From Hallella mizrahii (GTDB lineage: Bacteria; Bacteroidota; Bacteroidia; Bacteroidales; Bacteroidaceae): a DNA stretch of 64,000 nt. Both the position numbers and the translations under genes were made by a program. Shown piece after piece: positions 6,296 through 15,674 of the stretch. Under the pieces are notes generated by a model. The model was not told the origin of the DNA and did no database searches. It saw only the letters and a program-made list of their open reading frames with translations. The stretch spans positions 124,001 through 188,000 of the forward strand of contig NZ_VUNG01000002.1 in assembly GCF_009695775.1 (NCBI RefSeq), written 5' to 3'. Position 1 is the stretch's first letter. Each line of letters opens with the position of its first letter.

Positions 6296-8275
6296 ATGAC
6301 AAAGACAGAGGAAATGAAGGCTTTGATTGAGCAGCTCAACAAAGCCTCCGACGCATACTATAACGGCCGCGAGGAGCTGATGACCAACTATGAGTGGGAC
6401 GCACTCTTCGACCGGCTCACCCGACTGGAACAGGAGACGGGCACCGTGCTGGAGGGTTCTCCTACCCATCACGTCTCCGCCGACACGCTCACAGGACAGA
6501 AAGAAGCCCACGAATATCCGGCTCTCTCACTGGCAAAGACGAAAAAGCCCGAGGATCTGGTGAAGTGGGCTGAGATGAAGCCCATCTGGCTCTCTTGGAA
6601 ACTCGACGGACTCACCTTGGTAGCCACCTACGACAACGGACGGCTGACAAAACTCGTCACACGTGGCGACGGACATATCGGCACCAACATCACGCACTTG
6701 GCCTCAGCCATCAGCGGTGTATTGCCCAAGATCGACTACAAGAACCACACGGTCATTCGTGGCGAATGTGTCATCAGCTACCACGACTTTGAGCAGTTCA
6801 ACATGGAAAGCGACGAGGAATATGCCAACCCACGCAACCTCGCCTCGGGCTCACTCACACTGAAAGATATCGACGAAGTGCGCCAACGCCACCTGCAGTG
6901 GATACCTTTCACCCTGGTGCACTGCGACGACGACATCCATTCGTGGGGACAGCGCATGGACTGGCTCAAACATCTCGGCTTCCGACCCGTGGAGCACGAA
7001 CTCATCGAGCAACCATCGCTGGAACATGTCGAGGATGCCATCAACCGTTGGACCAAAAAAGTGGAAACAATGCCCTACCCCGTCGACGGACTCGTCATCG
7101 CCTACGACGACAACGACTATGCTCAGACGGGATCGGTCACCGGCCACCATGCCACACGCGCGGGCTATGCCTTTAAATGGGCCGACGAAAGCGCCCTGAC
7201 CGAGCTGGACCACATCGAATGGAGTTGCGCCGCATCGACAATTTCGCCCGTGGCCGTCTTTCGACCCGTACAGCTTGAAGGCACCACGGTGAAACGTGCC
7301 TCGCTGTGCAACATCAGTGAGTGCGAGCGACTGGGCATTGGCGACAAGGGCACGAAACTCGAAGTCATCAAAGCCAATAAGATCATCCCGAAAGTCATCA
7401 GCGTCAGAGAGAAAGTCGGTGAGTTGCAGATTCCCGGACAATGTCCCGTGTGCGGACATCCCACCTTGGTGACCACCAGCGCGGCCAGCGGCACACGCAC
7501 ACTGCACTGCACCAACCCAAACTGCGCAGCCAAGAAACTGAAAAAATTTGCCCGCTTCGTGTCGAAAGAAGGCGTAAACGTCGACGGCATCTCAGAACAG
7601 ACGCTCGCACGGTTCATCAACCTGGGATGGGTGACTCGCTATGGCGACATCTTCCGGCTGGGCGACCATGCACAGCAGATGGCCCATCTCGACGGTTTCG
7701 GTGCCAAATCTGTTTCCAATCTGATGGCTTCGCTCGACAAAGCCCGCAACGTCGAGGCACGCCAATTGCTTTACGCCCTTTGCATCCCACTATGCGGCAA
7801 GGATGTCTGCCAACGGTTGCTCTCGGCCTACAGCCTGCAAGCACTGGTCGACATCGCCACCACCGACGGCGGGCTTTTCGGCAGAGGTGAGCAGTTGGCT
7901 ATGATTCCCGGTATCGGCCCCGAAAAGTCGGCATCGTTCACAGCGTGGTTCCGCAATGCCGACAACAAGCATGACTTCGACGACCTCATGGAGCAACTCC
8001 ACGTCACAGAATCGTCGACAGCACCCACCGGCAACCGCTGTCAGGGACTGACCTTCGTCATCACGGGCGATGTGCACCACTATAAGAATCGGGCAGAACT
8101 CAAAGCTTATATCGAGAGTCAGGGTGGAAAAGTCACAGGATCGGTCAGCAAGTCGACAAGCTTCCTGATCAACAATGACAATACCAGCACCAGCGGCAAG
8201 AACAAGAAAGCCCACGAGCTCAACACGCCCATCATCACCGAGGACGAGTTTATCAGCAAATTCACCGAAGGATGA
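6296..8275 (+). CDS. ligA: NAD-dependent DNA ligase, divergent form
   Basis: Seals nicks in DNA using NAD+. The 659-residue length and domain order fit LigA: Ia domain with YYNG near 21, adenylation domain with the catalytic Lys in WKLDG (K102), VTRGDGHIG near 135, ANPRNLASGS near 180, and YPVDGLVI near 262. A Cys4 zinc finger follows (CPVCGHP...LHCTNPNC), then helix-hairpin-helix repeats and a BRCT domain from about 580. Several usually invariant spots differ: NYEWD instead of D-x-EYD, and HATRAGYAFKWADE where canonical enzymes have PRWAIAYKFP. This suggests a divergent or second ligase. It probably shares a transcript with trmD. Confidence 0.9.
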   Translation: MTKTEEMKALIEQLNKASDAYYNGREELMTNYEWDALFDRLTRLEQETGTVLEGSPTHHVSADTLTGQKEAHEYPALSLAKTKKPEDLVKWAEMKPIWLSWKLDGLTLVATYDNGRLTKLVTRGDGHIGTNITHLASAISGVLPKIDYKNHTVIRGECVISYHDFEQFNMESDEEYANPRNLASGSLTLKDIDEVRQRHLQWIPFTLVHCDDDIHSWGQRMDWLKHLGFRPVEHELIEQPSLEHVEDAINRWTKKVETMPYPVDGLVIAYDDNDYAQTGSVTGHHATRAGYAFKWADESALTELDHIEWSCAASTISPVAVFRPVQLEGTTVKRASLCNISECERLGIGDKGTKLEVIKANKIIPKVISVREKVGELQIPGQCPVCGHPTLVTTSAASGTRTLHCTNPNCAAKKLKKFARFVSKEGVNVDGISEQTLARFINLGWVTRYGDIFRLGDHAQQMAHLDGFGAKSVSNLMASLDKARNVEARQLLYALCIPLCGKDVCQRLLSAYSLQALVDIATTDGGLFGRGEQLAMIPGIGPEKSASFTAWFRNADNKHDFDDLMEQLHVTESSTAPTGNRCQGLTFVITGDVHHYKNRAELKAYIESQGGKVTGSVSKSTSFLINNDNTSTSGKNKKAHELNTPIITEDEFISKFTEG

Positions 8276-8346
8276 TGCCCAGTAGGAACAGCGTCTCAAC
8301 CTTATCAACGAATCAAAAACAACAGACATAGCATATTACAGACACC

Positions 8347-9024
8347 ATGAGAATAGATATCATTACCGTATTGCCAGAGATGATCGAGGGCTTTGTCCAC
8401 GAGTCGATATTGGCACGTGCACAGAAAAAAGGCTTGGCCGAGATCCATCTCCACAACCTGCGCGACTACACCCTTGACAAATGGCGCCGTGTCGACGACT
8501 ATCCCTACGGCGGCTTTGCGGGTATGGTGATGCAGATAGAGCCCATCGACCGCTGCATCTCGACCCTGAAGGCAGAACGGGACTACGACGACGTGATCTA
8601 CGTCACACCCGACGGAGAGAAGTTCGACCAGCATATCGCCAACGACATGTCGCTGCAGCAAAACCTCATCATCCTTTGCGGACACTACAAGGGCATCGAC
8701 CAGCGCGTGCGCGACCACTTCATCACACGCGAGATCAGCGTGGGTGACTTTGTGCTCACCGGCGGCGAACTGGCAGCAGCCTGCATCGCTGACGCTGTGG
8801 TCAGACTGGTACCCGGCGTGATCAGCGATGATCAGAGTGCCCTCTCGGACTGCTTTCAGGACGATCTGCTGGCAGCACCGATCTACACACGCCCCGCTGA
8901 CTACAAAGGATGGAAGGTGCCCGACATCCTGCTGAGCGGCAATGAGGCTAAAATCAAACAATGGGAAATGGATCAGGCCATGGAGCGCACAAAACGCTTG
9001 CGTCCCGACCTGCTGAAGAAATAA
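8347..9024 (+). CDS. trmD: tRNA (guanine37-N1)-methyltransferase
   Basis: Methylates G37 next to the anticodon of tRNAs reading CNN codons, using S-adenosylmethionine, and prevents +1 slips. The 225 residues fit the SPOUT-knot family: [16 protein letters not shown] at the start, [11 protein letters not shown] near 56, [15 protein letters not shown] near 115 and the knot segment [14 protein letters not shown] near 130-145. It begins 71 bases after ligA with no promoter in between, so it is probably co-transcribed, and it ends against the convergent recQ terminator. Confidence 0.95.
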   Translation: MRIDIITVLPEMIEGFVHESILARAQKKGLAEIHLHNLRDYTLDKWRRVDDYPYGGFAGMVMQIEPIDRCISTLKAERDYDDVIYVTPDGEKFDQHIANDMSLQQNLIILCGHYKGIDQRVRDHFITREISVGDFVLTGGELAAACIADAVVRLVPGVISDDQSALSDCFQDDLLAAPIYTRPADYKGWKVPDILLSGNEAKIKQWEMDQAMERTKRLRPDLLKK

Positions 9025-9032
9025 CAAAAAAC

Positions 9033-9065
9033 GCCATCCGGTTACGGATTGTGCAACCGGATGGT
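9033..9065 (-). terminator. Terminator of recJ-recQ
   Basis: An 11-bp stem (GCCATCCGGTT, 9033-9043, with 9055-9065) followed on the minus strand by six T. The stem includes the last codons and stop of recQ. It may also stop trmD transcription on the other strand. Confidence 0.75.
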
Positions 9066-10940
9066 GTTGATACCTAAATCGACTTTCTCATCGTCGGCCA
9101 ACGACTGAACAGCAGAGGCGACCGTATCCTTGTCGAAATGAAGGGTACGAAGAACGGAAAGATCATGGGAATCGCCATCGGACAAGAGCTCAAGAATCTG
9201 ACGTGGCAAAGCAGCCACCCGCTGACGGTAGTCCTTACGGCGCTGGACGCAGACGTCACACTGACCGCAATCGTCTTTTGCCTCCTCTCCAAAATATGCC
9301 AACAACTGACGGCTGCGGCACTCCTGATCGTTGAGGACATAATCCATCATCGCCTTGAGCCTTTGCTCATATTTTTGTTTCCTGTCCTCATAGACATGAG
9401 GCGGGATGATTACATCCTCAATGCTGACGCGGTCCTGGAGATATGTGATCTGCGGAATATGGCGGTTGGGGATGAAGTGGATGATGTGCTTGGCACTCAT
9501 CGTCTTCAACACCAAATAGGTCTGCTGCTCACTCAACTGTGTACGCTCAGCCACCTCGTTTAAATCAAAAAAGGCATAGCGCGTAAAAATACCATCGCAC
9601 AGTCGCAACAAGACAGTGAGGACAAGATCCTCTTGAGCAGGCAGACGAAGACGATAGAGTTCGTCACGACTGACCAGAATCCTCACCCGCGAGACACTGT
9701 CTGGCTCAGAATTGTAATCGATGTAGCCGGCGTATTGCAATAGCTGCAAGGCGGAAGGCACCATGAAAGGCGACAGATGATAGGATGCGCAGAACTTGTC
9801 GATATTGAAAAGAAACGTGTGTCCACCTCCACTTCCCACACCGACCTGATAGAAATATGCCAAACGCTCATACACGTCGGCAATCTTCTCCTTGGGCGGA
9901 AAGTTCATTTCCACACGCTTGAGCATCATGCGCAGATCCATCTGATCATCCCAAAGCAACACAGCATAGGACTTCTGTCCGTCGCGCCCTGCCCTACCGG
10001 CTTCCTGGAAGTAGGCCTCAATGGCATCGGGACAATCAAAATGAACGACCAGACGCACGTCGGGTTTGTCGATGCCCATGCCAAAAGCGTTGGTGGCAAC
10101 CATCACCCGCACCTCGTCGCGCGTCCATTTTTCTTGCCGCTCGTCTTTGTCCTGAGGCTCCAGACCGGCATGATAATATGTAGAGGAAATACCGCTCTCG
10201 GTGAGAAAAGTCGACAGCAAGCGGCTCTTCTCACGGCTACGGACATAGACGATGGCACAGCCTGGAACATGCCGGAGGATATGCACCAGCTCTTTCTGCT
10301 TGTCGACGGTGGGACGTACCACATAGATGACGTTCTTCCGGACAAAACTCATCTTGAAGAACCGCTTGTCCTTGAAGGCCAACCGGTCCATGATGTCATG
10401 GACAACAGCCGGCGTGGCGGTGGCTGTAAGAGCCAGCACGGGTACGCCGGGCTTGACCTGCCGGATGTCTGCAATCTTGAGATAGGAAGGACGAAAGTCG
10501 TAGCCCCACTGGCTGATACAATGAGCCTCGTCGACCGTGATGAAGCTCACGGGAATGCGCTTGAGCTTTTGAAGAAACAAAGGACTGCCGAGACGCTCAG
10601 GCGAGACATAGAGCAACTTCAGCCCGCCAAAGATGGCATTCTCCAACGTCGCGACAATCTTGCTGCGCGACATGGAGGAATAGATGGCTGCCGCCTTGAT
10701 GCCGTTGGCCTGAAGATGGGCGACCTGGTCTTTCATCAAGGCGATCAGTGGCGTGATGACTATGCAGACGCCATCAGCAGCCAAGGCTGGTACCTGGAAG
10801 GTGATGGACTTTCCACCACCCGTCGGCATCAGTCCCAACGTGTCGTGGCCGTTGCCAATGCTGTCTATGATGTCGCGCTGAATGCCGCGAAAGTCGTCAT
10901 AGCCCCAATAACGCTGAAGAATTTCACGATACTTGTCCAA
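9042..10940 (-). CDS. recQ: ATP-dependent DNA helicase RecQ
   Basis: 3'-5' DNA helicase for recombination and replication restart. Walker A is TGGGKS near residue 40-46, and the DEAH box is in TVDEAHCISQWGYDFRPSYL, including the aromatic loop special to RecQ. Motif VI is QEAGRAGRDGQ near 320. The zinc-binding region holds C-x-C-type residues (ECRSRQ...DDCGQCDVC, about 535-560) followed by a winged helix. At 632 residues it has the helicase and RQC parts, but I see no clear HRDC domain at the end. It lies 56 bases after recJ on the same strand, an apparent two-gene repair operon. Confidence 0.95.
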   Translation of the reverse strand: MDKYREILQRYWGYDDFRGIQRDIIDSIGNGHDTLGLMPTGGGKSITFQVPALAADGVCIVITPLIALMKDQVAHLQANGIKAAAIYSSMSRSKIVATLENAIFGGLKLLYVSPERLGSPLFLQKLKRIPVSFITVDEAHCISQWGYDFRPSYLKIADIRQVKPGVPVLALTATATPAVVHDIMDRLAFKDKRFFKMSFVRKNVIYVVRPTVDKQKELVHILRHVPGCAIVYVRSREKSRLLSTFLTESGISSTYYHAGLEPQDKDERQEKWTRDEVRVMVATNAFGMGIDKPDVRLVVHFDCPDAIEAYFQEAGRAGRDGQKSYAVLLWDDQMDLRMMLKRVEMNFPPKEKIADVYERLAYFYQVGVGSGGGHTFLFNIDKFCASYHLSPFMVPSALQLLQYAGYIDYNSEPDSVSRVRILVSRDELYRLRLPAQEDLVLTVLLRLCDGIFTRYAFFDLNEVAERTQLSEQQTYLVLKTMSAKHIIHFIPNRHIPQITYLQDRVSIEDVIIPPHVYEDRKQKYEQRLKAMMDYVLNDQECRSRQLLAYFGEEAKDDCGQCDVCVQRRKDYRQRVAALPRQILELLSDGDSHDLSVLRTLHFDKDTVASAVQSLADDEKVDLGINTIRLHNP

Positions 10941-10996
10941 TGTTCAAGCTCCAACTCTTTACCTCTAATTTTATATATCCTTATGCCACAAGACAC

Positions 10997-12721
10997 TTAC
11001 TCGCTCTTGCGTGGCCGGATATCCTCGATCTGCAACTGCACTTGGTTGCGCTTGAAGACATTGTCCTCAATGGTGTAGGCGATGTCGAATGACCGACGCG
11101 ACTTGATATATCGGGCGGACGCACTCTGACCGAAGGCAATGCCGTTGACCACAACACCCGACTTGGAGTCGACAAGTTCCAGTTTGATATGCTCCTGAGA
11201 CCGCCCGACGACCTTGCTGGTGCCATAGTCGTAGACGCCAAGCGTACAGAACACCGGTTTGGGATTGCTCGGCCCAAAGGGTGAGAAGCGCTTCAGGTCG
11301 TTGTAGAGTTTCTTGGTGATGTCCTTGAAGTCGATGATCGCATCAATCCTGAGGTAAGCCTCGGTTTGCTCGGGCTGGATATGCTCCTCGACATATTTCT
11401 GAAAACGCTTGCGGAATGTGGGGATGTCGGCCCAGCGCAAGGTAAGTCCGGCGGCATAGGTGTGCCCTCCGAAATTGATGAGCAGGTCACGGCAGCTCTT
11501 AATGGCCGAATAGATGTCGAAGCCCATCACCGAGCGGGCTGAGCCTGTCGCAAGGTCACCGTCACGCGTAAGAACAACTGTTGGCCGGAAATAGATCTCT
11601 GTCAGTCGGGAAGCCACAATGCCGATGACGCCTTTCTTCCAGTGCTCATCATACAGGACGATGCTTGACTGATGTTTCTGGCTTTCCAGACGCGAGACGA
11701 TCTGGTTGGCATCTTCGGTCATGTGCTTGTCGATGTCCTTGCGCTGCTCATTGTACTCATTGATATGCTTGGCCTTGCGCAGTGCCTCGTTGATGTCTTT
11801 CTCCACGAGCAGGTCCACGCTTTCCTTACCGTTCTCCATACGTCCGGAGGCATTGATGCGCGGTCCGATCTTGAAGACGATATCGCTCATGGAGATGTCG
11901 CGGCCGCTGAGTCCACAGATGTCGATGATGGCTTTCAGGCCCACACTGGGATTCTGATTGAGAATCTTCAGTCCATGGAAAGCGAGAATGCGGTTCTCAT
12001 CAACCACCGGTACCATATCGGCGGCAATGCTCACGGCGCAAAAGTCCAGCAAAGGGATAAGCCGGGAGAAGGGAATGCCATTGTTCTTGGCGAAAGCCTG
12101 CATGAGCTTGAAGCCCACACCGCAACCACAGAGTTGCTTGAAAGGATAGGGATCGTCGTCGCGCTTGGGGTCAAGAATGGCCACTGCGGGTGGCATCTCC
12201 TCGTCGGGTACATGGTGGTCGCAGATGATGAAGTCAATACCCAACGACTTGGCATAGGCAATTTCCTTGACTGCCTTGATGCCACAGTCAAGGATGATCA
12301 CCAGTTTCACACCTGTCCGATGGGCATAGTCCAACCCTTTGCGGCTGATGCCGTAGCCCTCATCGTAGCGATCAGGAATGTAATAGTCTATATTGGAATA
12401 GAACTGCTGTAAAAACTTATAAACCAAAGCCACCGCAGTGCATCCGTCAACATCATAGTCACCATAGACGAGCACCCGCTCCTTGCGGCCCATCGCATCA
12501 TTGAGTCTGTCGACCGCCGCGTCCATATCCTTCATACGGAAAGGATTGATCAGGTCGGCCAACTGAGGCTTGAAGAATTGCTTGGCTGCACTCTCTGTGG
12601 TGATGCCACGCTTGACGAGAAGCTGGGTAAGCAAGGGACTCATGTTGAGTTTCTCGCTCAGTTCGCCCGCCAAACGGAGTTCATCAGATGTAGGTGGCAC
12701 ATACTTCCATTTGAAATGCAT
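10997..12721 (-). CDS. recJ: Single-stranded-DNA-specific exonuclease RecJ
   Basis: 5'-3' exonuclease acting on single-stranded DNA in recombination and repair. DHH-family motifs are clear: YGDYDVDG (Asp88, Asp90), CDHHVPDEE (Asp168-His169-His170), and the DHHA1 part with GSARSVMGFDIYSAI and FGGHTYAAG near 400-440; an OB-like C-terminal part follows. The frame opens at 12775, but the promoter box at 12745-12752 lies inside that extension, so the start is MHFKWKYVPP at 12721, giving 574 residues. First gene of the recJ-recQ unit. Confidence 0.92.
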   Translation of the reverse strand: MHFKWKYVPPTSDELRLAGELSEKLNMSPLLTQLLVKRGITTESAAKQFFKPQLADLINPFRMKDMDAAVDRLNDAMGRKERVLVYGDYDVDGCTAVALVYKFLQQFYSNIDYYIPDRYDEGYGISRKGLDYAHRTGVKLVIILDCGIKAVKEIAYAKSLGIDFIICDHHVPDEEMPPAVAILDPKRDDDPYPFKQLCGCGVGFKLMQAFAKNNGIPFSRLIPLLDFCAVSIAADMVPVVDENRILAFHGLKILNQNPSVGLKAIIDICGLSGRDISMSDIVFKIGPRINASGRMENGKESVDLLVEKDINEALRKAKHINEYNEQRKDIDKHMTEDANQIVSRLESQKHQSSIVLYDEHWKKGVIGIVASRLTEIYFRPTVVLTRDGDLATGSARSVMGFDIYSAIKSCRDLLINFGGHTYAAGLTLRWADIPTFRKRFQKYVEEHIQPEQTEAYLRIDAIIDFKDITKKLYNDLKRFSPFGPSNPKPVFCTLGVYDYGTSKVVGRSQEHIKLELVDSKSGVVVNGIAFGQSASARYIKSRRSFDIAYTIEDNVFKRNQVQLQIEDIRPRKSE

Positions 12722-12744
12722 TTTAAATATTTCTTTTTCTGCTT

Positions 12745-12752
12745 CAAAGATA
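12745..12752 (-). promoter_or_regulatory. Promoter -7 box of recJ-recQ
   Basis: The minus strand reads TATCTTTG, 23 bases before the recJ ATG at 12721. Confidence 0.65.
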
Positions 12753-12864
12753 CAAATTTTCTTGCTGAACAGCAAAAAAACTATAGAAAAAGTATAAGGA
12801 AGGATGGAAATGAGGATAGCAGCAGTGCGGCTCGATGAAAGAAAGCCGACTGGCGAAAACAGAA

Positions 12865-12898
12865 ATCCGCCTCTTCACACTGCGGTGAAGAGGCGGAT
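12865..12898 (-). terminator. Terminator of the C1 peptidase gene
   Basis: A 14-bp perfect stem (ATCCGCCTCTTCAC, 12865-12878, with 12885-12898) and 6-base loop, followed on the minus strand by a T-rich tail (TTCTGTTTTC). Confidence 0.8.
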
Positions 12899-12921
12899 GG
12901 TATGACTTAAGATCTTAATGA

Positions 12922-14121
12922 TCAGATGTTGCACTTCTTGCGGATGTCCTTAGGCACAGCGTTTTTGTTGACCATGAAGTCCATGGTGTTGGCGATGATG
13001 AAGTTCTTGGTCATATACCAGATGCCGTCATAGTCGCCGCTCTTGCCCCAAGAGTTCTTTACCATGTAGTACTCCTTGCCATTCTGATCCTTAGCAATAC
13101 CGAAGATCAGCATACCGTGGTCGTCGGTGAGCTCCCAGTCGTCGAAGCGCTCCTGACGCTGCTTTTGTGTAGGCACGACCTCCGGAACGTTAACACCGAG
13201 AGAGTCTACAATACTTTTCTTCTTGGCAGGAGTGAGTTTCAGCCAACGGGCCATGTCACTGCCTTTCATGTTCTCGAGCTTCTTCTCATCGACATTGTAT
13301 GCGAGTCCCTTGCGGGTGAAGCCTTCCTCACTGACGTCGCCGCCCCAGGCAATCGTATAGCCGTTCATGATGGCATTGTCGAGGATCTTCTGGAGATCGT
13401 CGATAGGCACGTTCCATGTCAGAGGATTGCGCCAATTGTCCTGTACTTCTACAGCAAACTGTGTCCAGAAAGGATGATGGGAGAAAGAGGTGAAGCTCAC
13501 ATAGTTGTTCCAGTCAAGACCAAGGGAAGCGGCGAAAGTCTTCGGCGTGTAGGTCTTGCCCTCGTAGGTGAACTGCTCAGGGCACTTGCCAAGATAAGCG
13601 TCGAGAATGCCTTGCAATCCTACCTTCCACTGGCTGGAGATCTTCTTCAGGCTGCTCTTGGCAACGCTCTGCACGTAGGGAGTCATCACAGAGAAGAACT
13701 CACCGAAGTTGTTGAGCGAGTCGCCATAGAGACTGCCGGGGAAAGGCATGGCTTTTTCCGGGCAGATGCCGTAATGCTCGAGGCAATAAAGAGGATCGTA
13801 GGTGCTGCCGCCCTCAGAGAACTGGCAGTCGCCATGCAGGCGCACGACCTGGATAGCACGGTCCATATATGTCTTGTTGGCCACAAAGCTCTCGCAAAGA
13901 TCATAGGTCTTGCCTGTGGCCTTGAGAATCTCTGACTCGAAATAGCTCAGCGTGGAATAGTCCCAACACGTACCTGAGCGGTTCTGATCCTTGATGGAAG
14001 TGATCGGGTTCTTCTTGACAACGGTGAACACCGGCTTGTTGGGATTAACACTGTCTTTTTTCTCAGCGTGGGCACCTAACGTGCACACTGCAAGTAAAGC
14101 CAATACAATTACTTTCTTCAT
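12922..14121 (-). CDS. Exported C1-family cysteine peptidase (aminopeptidase C / bleomycin-hydrolase type)
   Basis: A signal peptide (MKKVIVLALLAVCTLGAHA) precedes a papain-fold peptidase. The oxyanion Gln and catalytic Cys lie in QNRSGTCWDYS (Cys52), the His in DDHGML near 335, and the Asn in KNSWGKSGDYDG near 357. The order and spacing match the PepC/bleomycin hydrolase group, but the signal peptide places it in the periplasm or outside rather than the cytosol. It probably trims peptides from outside the cell. Downstream of the Xaa-Pro aminopeptidase gene with a 66-base gap and no clear promoter, so likely one operon with shared peptide use. Confidence 0.88.
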   Translation of the reverse strand: MKKVIVLALLAVCTLGAHAEKKDSVNPNKPVFTVVKKNPITSIKDQNRSGTCWDYSTLSYFESEILKATGKTYDLCESFVANKTYMDRAIQVVRLHGDCQFSEGGSTYDPLYCLEHYGICPEKAMPFPGSLYGDSLNNFGEFFSVMTPYVQSVAKSSLKKISSQWKVGLQGILDAYLGKCPEQFTYEGKTYTPKTFAASLGLDWNNYVSFTSFSHHPFWTQFAVEVQDNWRNPLTWNVPIDDLQKILDNAIMNGYTIAWGGDVSEEGFTRKGLAYNVDEKKLENMKGSDMARWLKLTPAKKKSIVDSLGVNVPEVVPTQKQRQERFDDWELTDDHGMLIFGIAKDQNGKEYYMVKNSWGKSGDYDGIWYMTKNFIIANTMDFMVNKNAVPKDIRKKCNI

Positions 14122-14187
14122 CTTTTTCTTTTTGGTTGACTTGTCTTAATGTTGTTACTTGTAATTCTCTCTATAGTCTTTTCTATA

Positions 14188-15597
14188 TTAGCGGTTCTCA
14201 GCCATGAAGGCTTCCACATCCTTGGGATGGTAAGGAATGCGGTTCTTGCCTATGAAGCGGCAACCATCATCGGTGATGAGCAGATCGTCCTCAATACGGA
14301 TACCACCGAAGTCCTTATAGGTCTCCAACTTGTCGAAGTTGATGAACTCCTTGCAGTGGCCGCTGGCTTTCCAGTCATCGATCAGTGCGGGAATGAAGTA
14401 GATACCCGGCTCGTCGGTGACGACAAAGCCTTTTTGCAAGCGGCGCCCTAAGCGCAGGCAGTTGGTGCCAAACTGCTCAAGGTTAGGACGAACCTCCTCG
14501 TCGAAACCTACATTGATCTGGTCGAAGCCCTCCATATCGTGTACATCCATACCCATCATGTGGCCAAGTCCATGGCACATAAACATGGCGTGAGCACCGG
14601 CGCGAACAGCTTCCTCGGTGTCGCCTTTCATCAGACCGAGCTCTTTCAAACGGTCGGTCATCAAACGGCAAACGGCGAAGTGAACATCCCACCACTTCAC
14701 ACCAGGCTTGGCTACCTGAAGTACGTAGTCGTGGCAAGCCTCTACGATGGAATAGATCTCGAGCTGACGCTGGTCGTAGTGACCGCTCACCGGAGAGGTA
14801 CGGGTGTTGTCGGAGCAATAGTTGTTGATCGTCTCGGCACCGGCGTCGCAAAGCATCAGACGGCCAGCCTCCAACTTGTTCATTGAGGGAGAGCCGTGCA
14901 TGATCTCGCCATGCTGTGTCAGGATGGTAGCAAAACTGACCATAGAACCCAGTCCGTTGGCGATACCGTCGAGAGCACCGGCAATTTCTTGCTCTGTGAT
15001 ACCCGGGCGGCACATCTTCATGGCTGTCGTGTGCATCTTATAGCCAATGACGGCGGCACGCTCCAATTCCTCGACTTCTTCATCAGTCTTCACAGAACGC
15101 ATCTTCACGATAGCCTTGATCAAGTCCATGGAAGCACTCTCTTTCTGCTGATTGGGATGGATGCCGAGCAGATCGAATATCTGAATCTTTATGTCTGCAC
15201 GGTAAGGCGGCAGAAAATGGATGCGGCGCTTCTGACGCATGGCATCGTTGCAGATGGTCTTCAACGACTTCATCGGCGCAGAGTTCTTCACACCGACCTG
15301 CTCTGCCATGTCGTGTACACTTTCTACAGAACCATACCATACGATATCGTCGATACTGATGTCGTCGCCGATGAGTGTCTCAATATCATTATCCACATCA
15401 ATGACACCCACGAGTCCGTCACGGTTCAGACCGAAATAATACAGGAATGATGAATCCTGACGGAAAGGATGGTATCCGTTGTTGGGAAAGTTGGCGGGAG
15501 AATTATTGTTGCCGAAGAGGATAATCACTCCACTCTTCACAAGCTTTTTGAGTTCAGCACGACGACTGACATAAGTTTCTTTGCTATACATAGACAA
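14188..15597 (-). CDS. pepP: Xaa-Pro aminopeptidase (M24B)
   Basis: Removes N-terminal residues preceding proline. A creatinase-like N-domain (about 1-170) is followed by the pita-bread catalytic domain. All five metal ligands are visible: Asp in LCDAGAE, Asp in YCSDNTRTSPVSG, His in CHGLGHMMGMDVHD, Glu in VTDEPGIYF, and Glu in GIRIEDDLLI. Length 469 is normal for the longer AMP_N-containing form. No signal peptide, so cytosolic. Its promoter lies back-to-back with that of the patatin gene. Confidence 0.93.
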   Translation of the reverse strand: MSMYSKETYVSRRAELKKLVKSGVIILFGNNNSPANFPNNGYHPFRQDSSFLYYFGLNRDGLVGVIDVDNDIETLIGDDISIDDIVWYGSVESVHDMAEQVGVKNSAPMKSLKTICNDAMRQKRRIHFLPPYRADIKIQIFDLLGIHPNQQKESASMDLIKAIVKMRSVKTDEEVEELERAAVIGYKMHTTAMKMCRPGITEQEIAGALDGIANGLGSMVSFATILTQHGEIMHGSPSMNKLEAGRLMLCDAGAETINNYCSDNTRTSPVSGHYDQRQLEIYSIVEACHDYVLQVAKPGVKWWDVHFAVCRLMTDRLKELGLMKGDTEEAVRAGAHAMFMCHGLGHMMGMDVHDMEGFDQINVGFDEEVRPNLEQFGTNCLRLGRRLQKGFVVTDEPGIYFIPALIDDWKASGHCKEFINFDKLETYKDFGGIRIEDDLLITDDGCRFIGKNRIPYHPKDVEAFMAENR

Positions 15598-15615
15598 TGA
15601 ATTTAATATTCATTG

Positions 15616-15623
15616 CAAAGTTA
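15616..15623 (-). promoter_or_regulatory. Promoter -7 box of the pepP operon
   Basis: The minus strand reads TAACTTTG, 18 bases before the pepP ATG and only 22 bases from the opposed box at 15646. Confidence 0.6.
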
Positions 15624-15645
15624 CTAATTATTCACTTAAATTGCG

Positions 15646-15653
15646 TAACTTTG
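15646..15653 (+). promoter_or_regulatory. Promoter -7 box of the patatin gene
   Basis: TAACTTTG, 21 bases before ATG 15675. It excludes the earlier in-frame ATG at 15597 as start. Confidence 0.6.
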
Positions 15654-15674
15654 CAATTAAAATTAAATGTTTTT

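Noticed and set aside
9777..11078. 433-codon plus-strand frame opposite recQ
   Set aside because: Shadow of recQ; recQ has all helicase motifs, promoter and terminator in the other direction.
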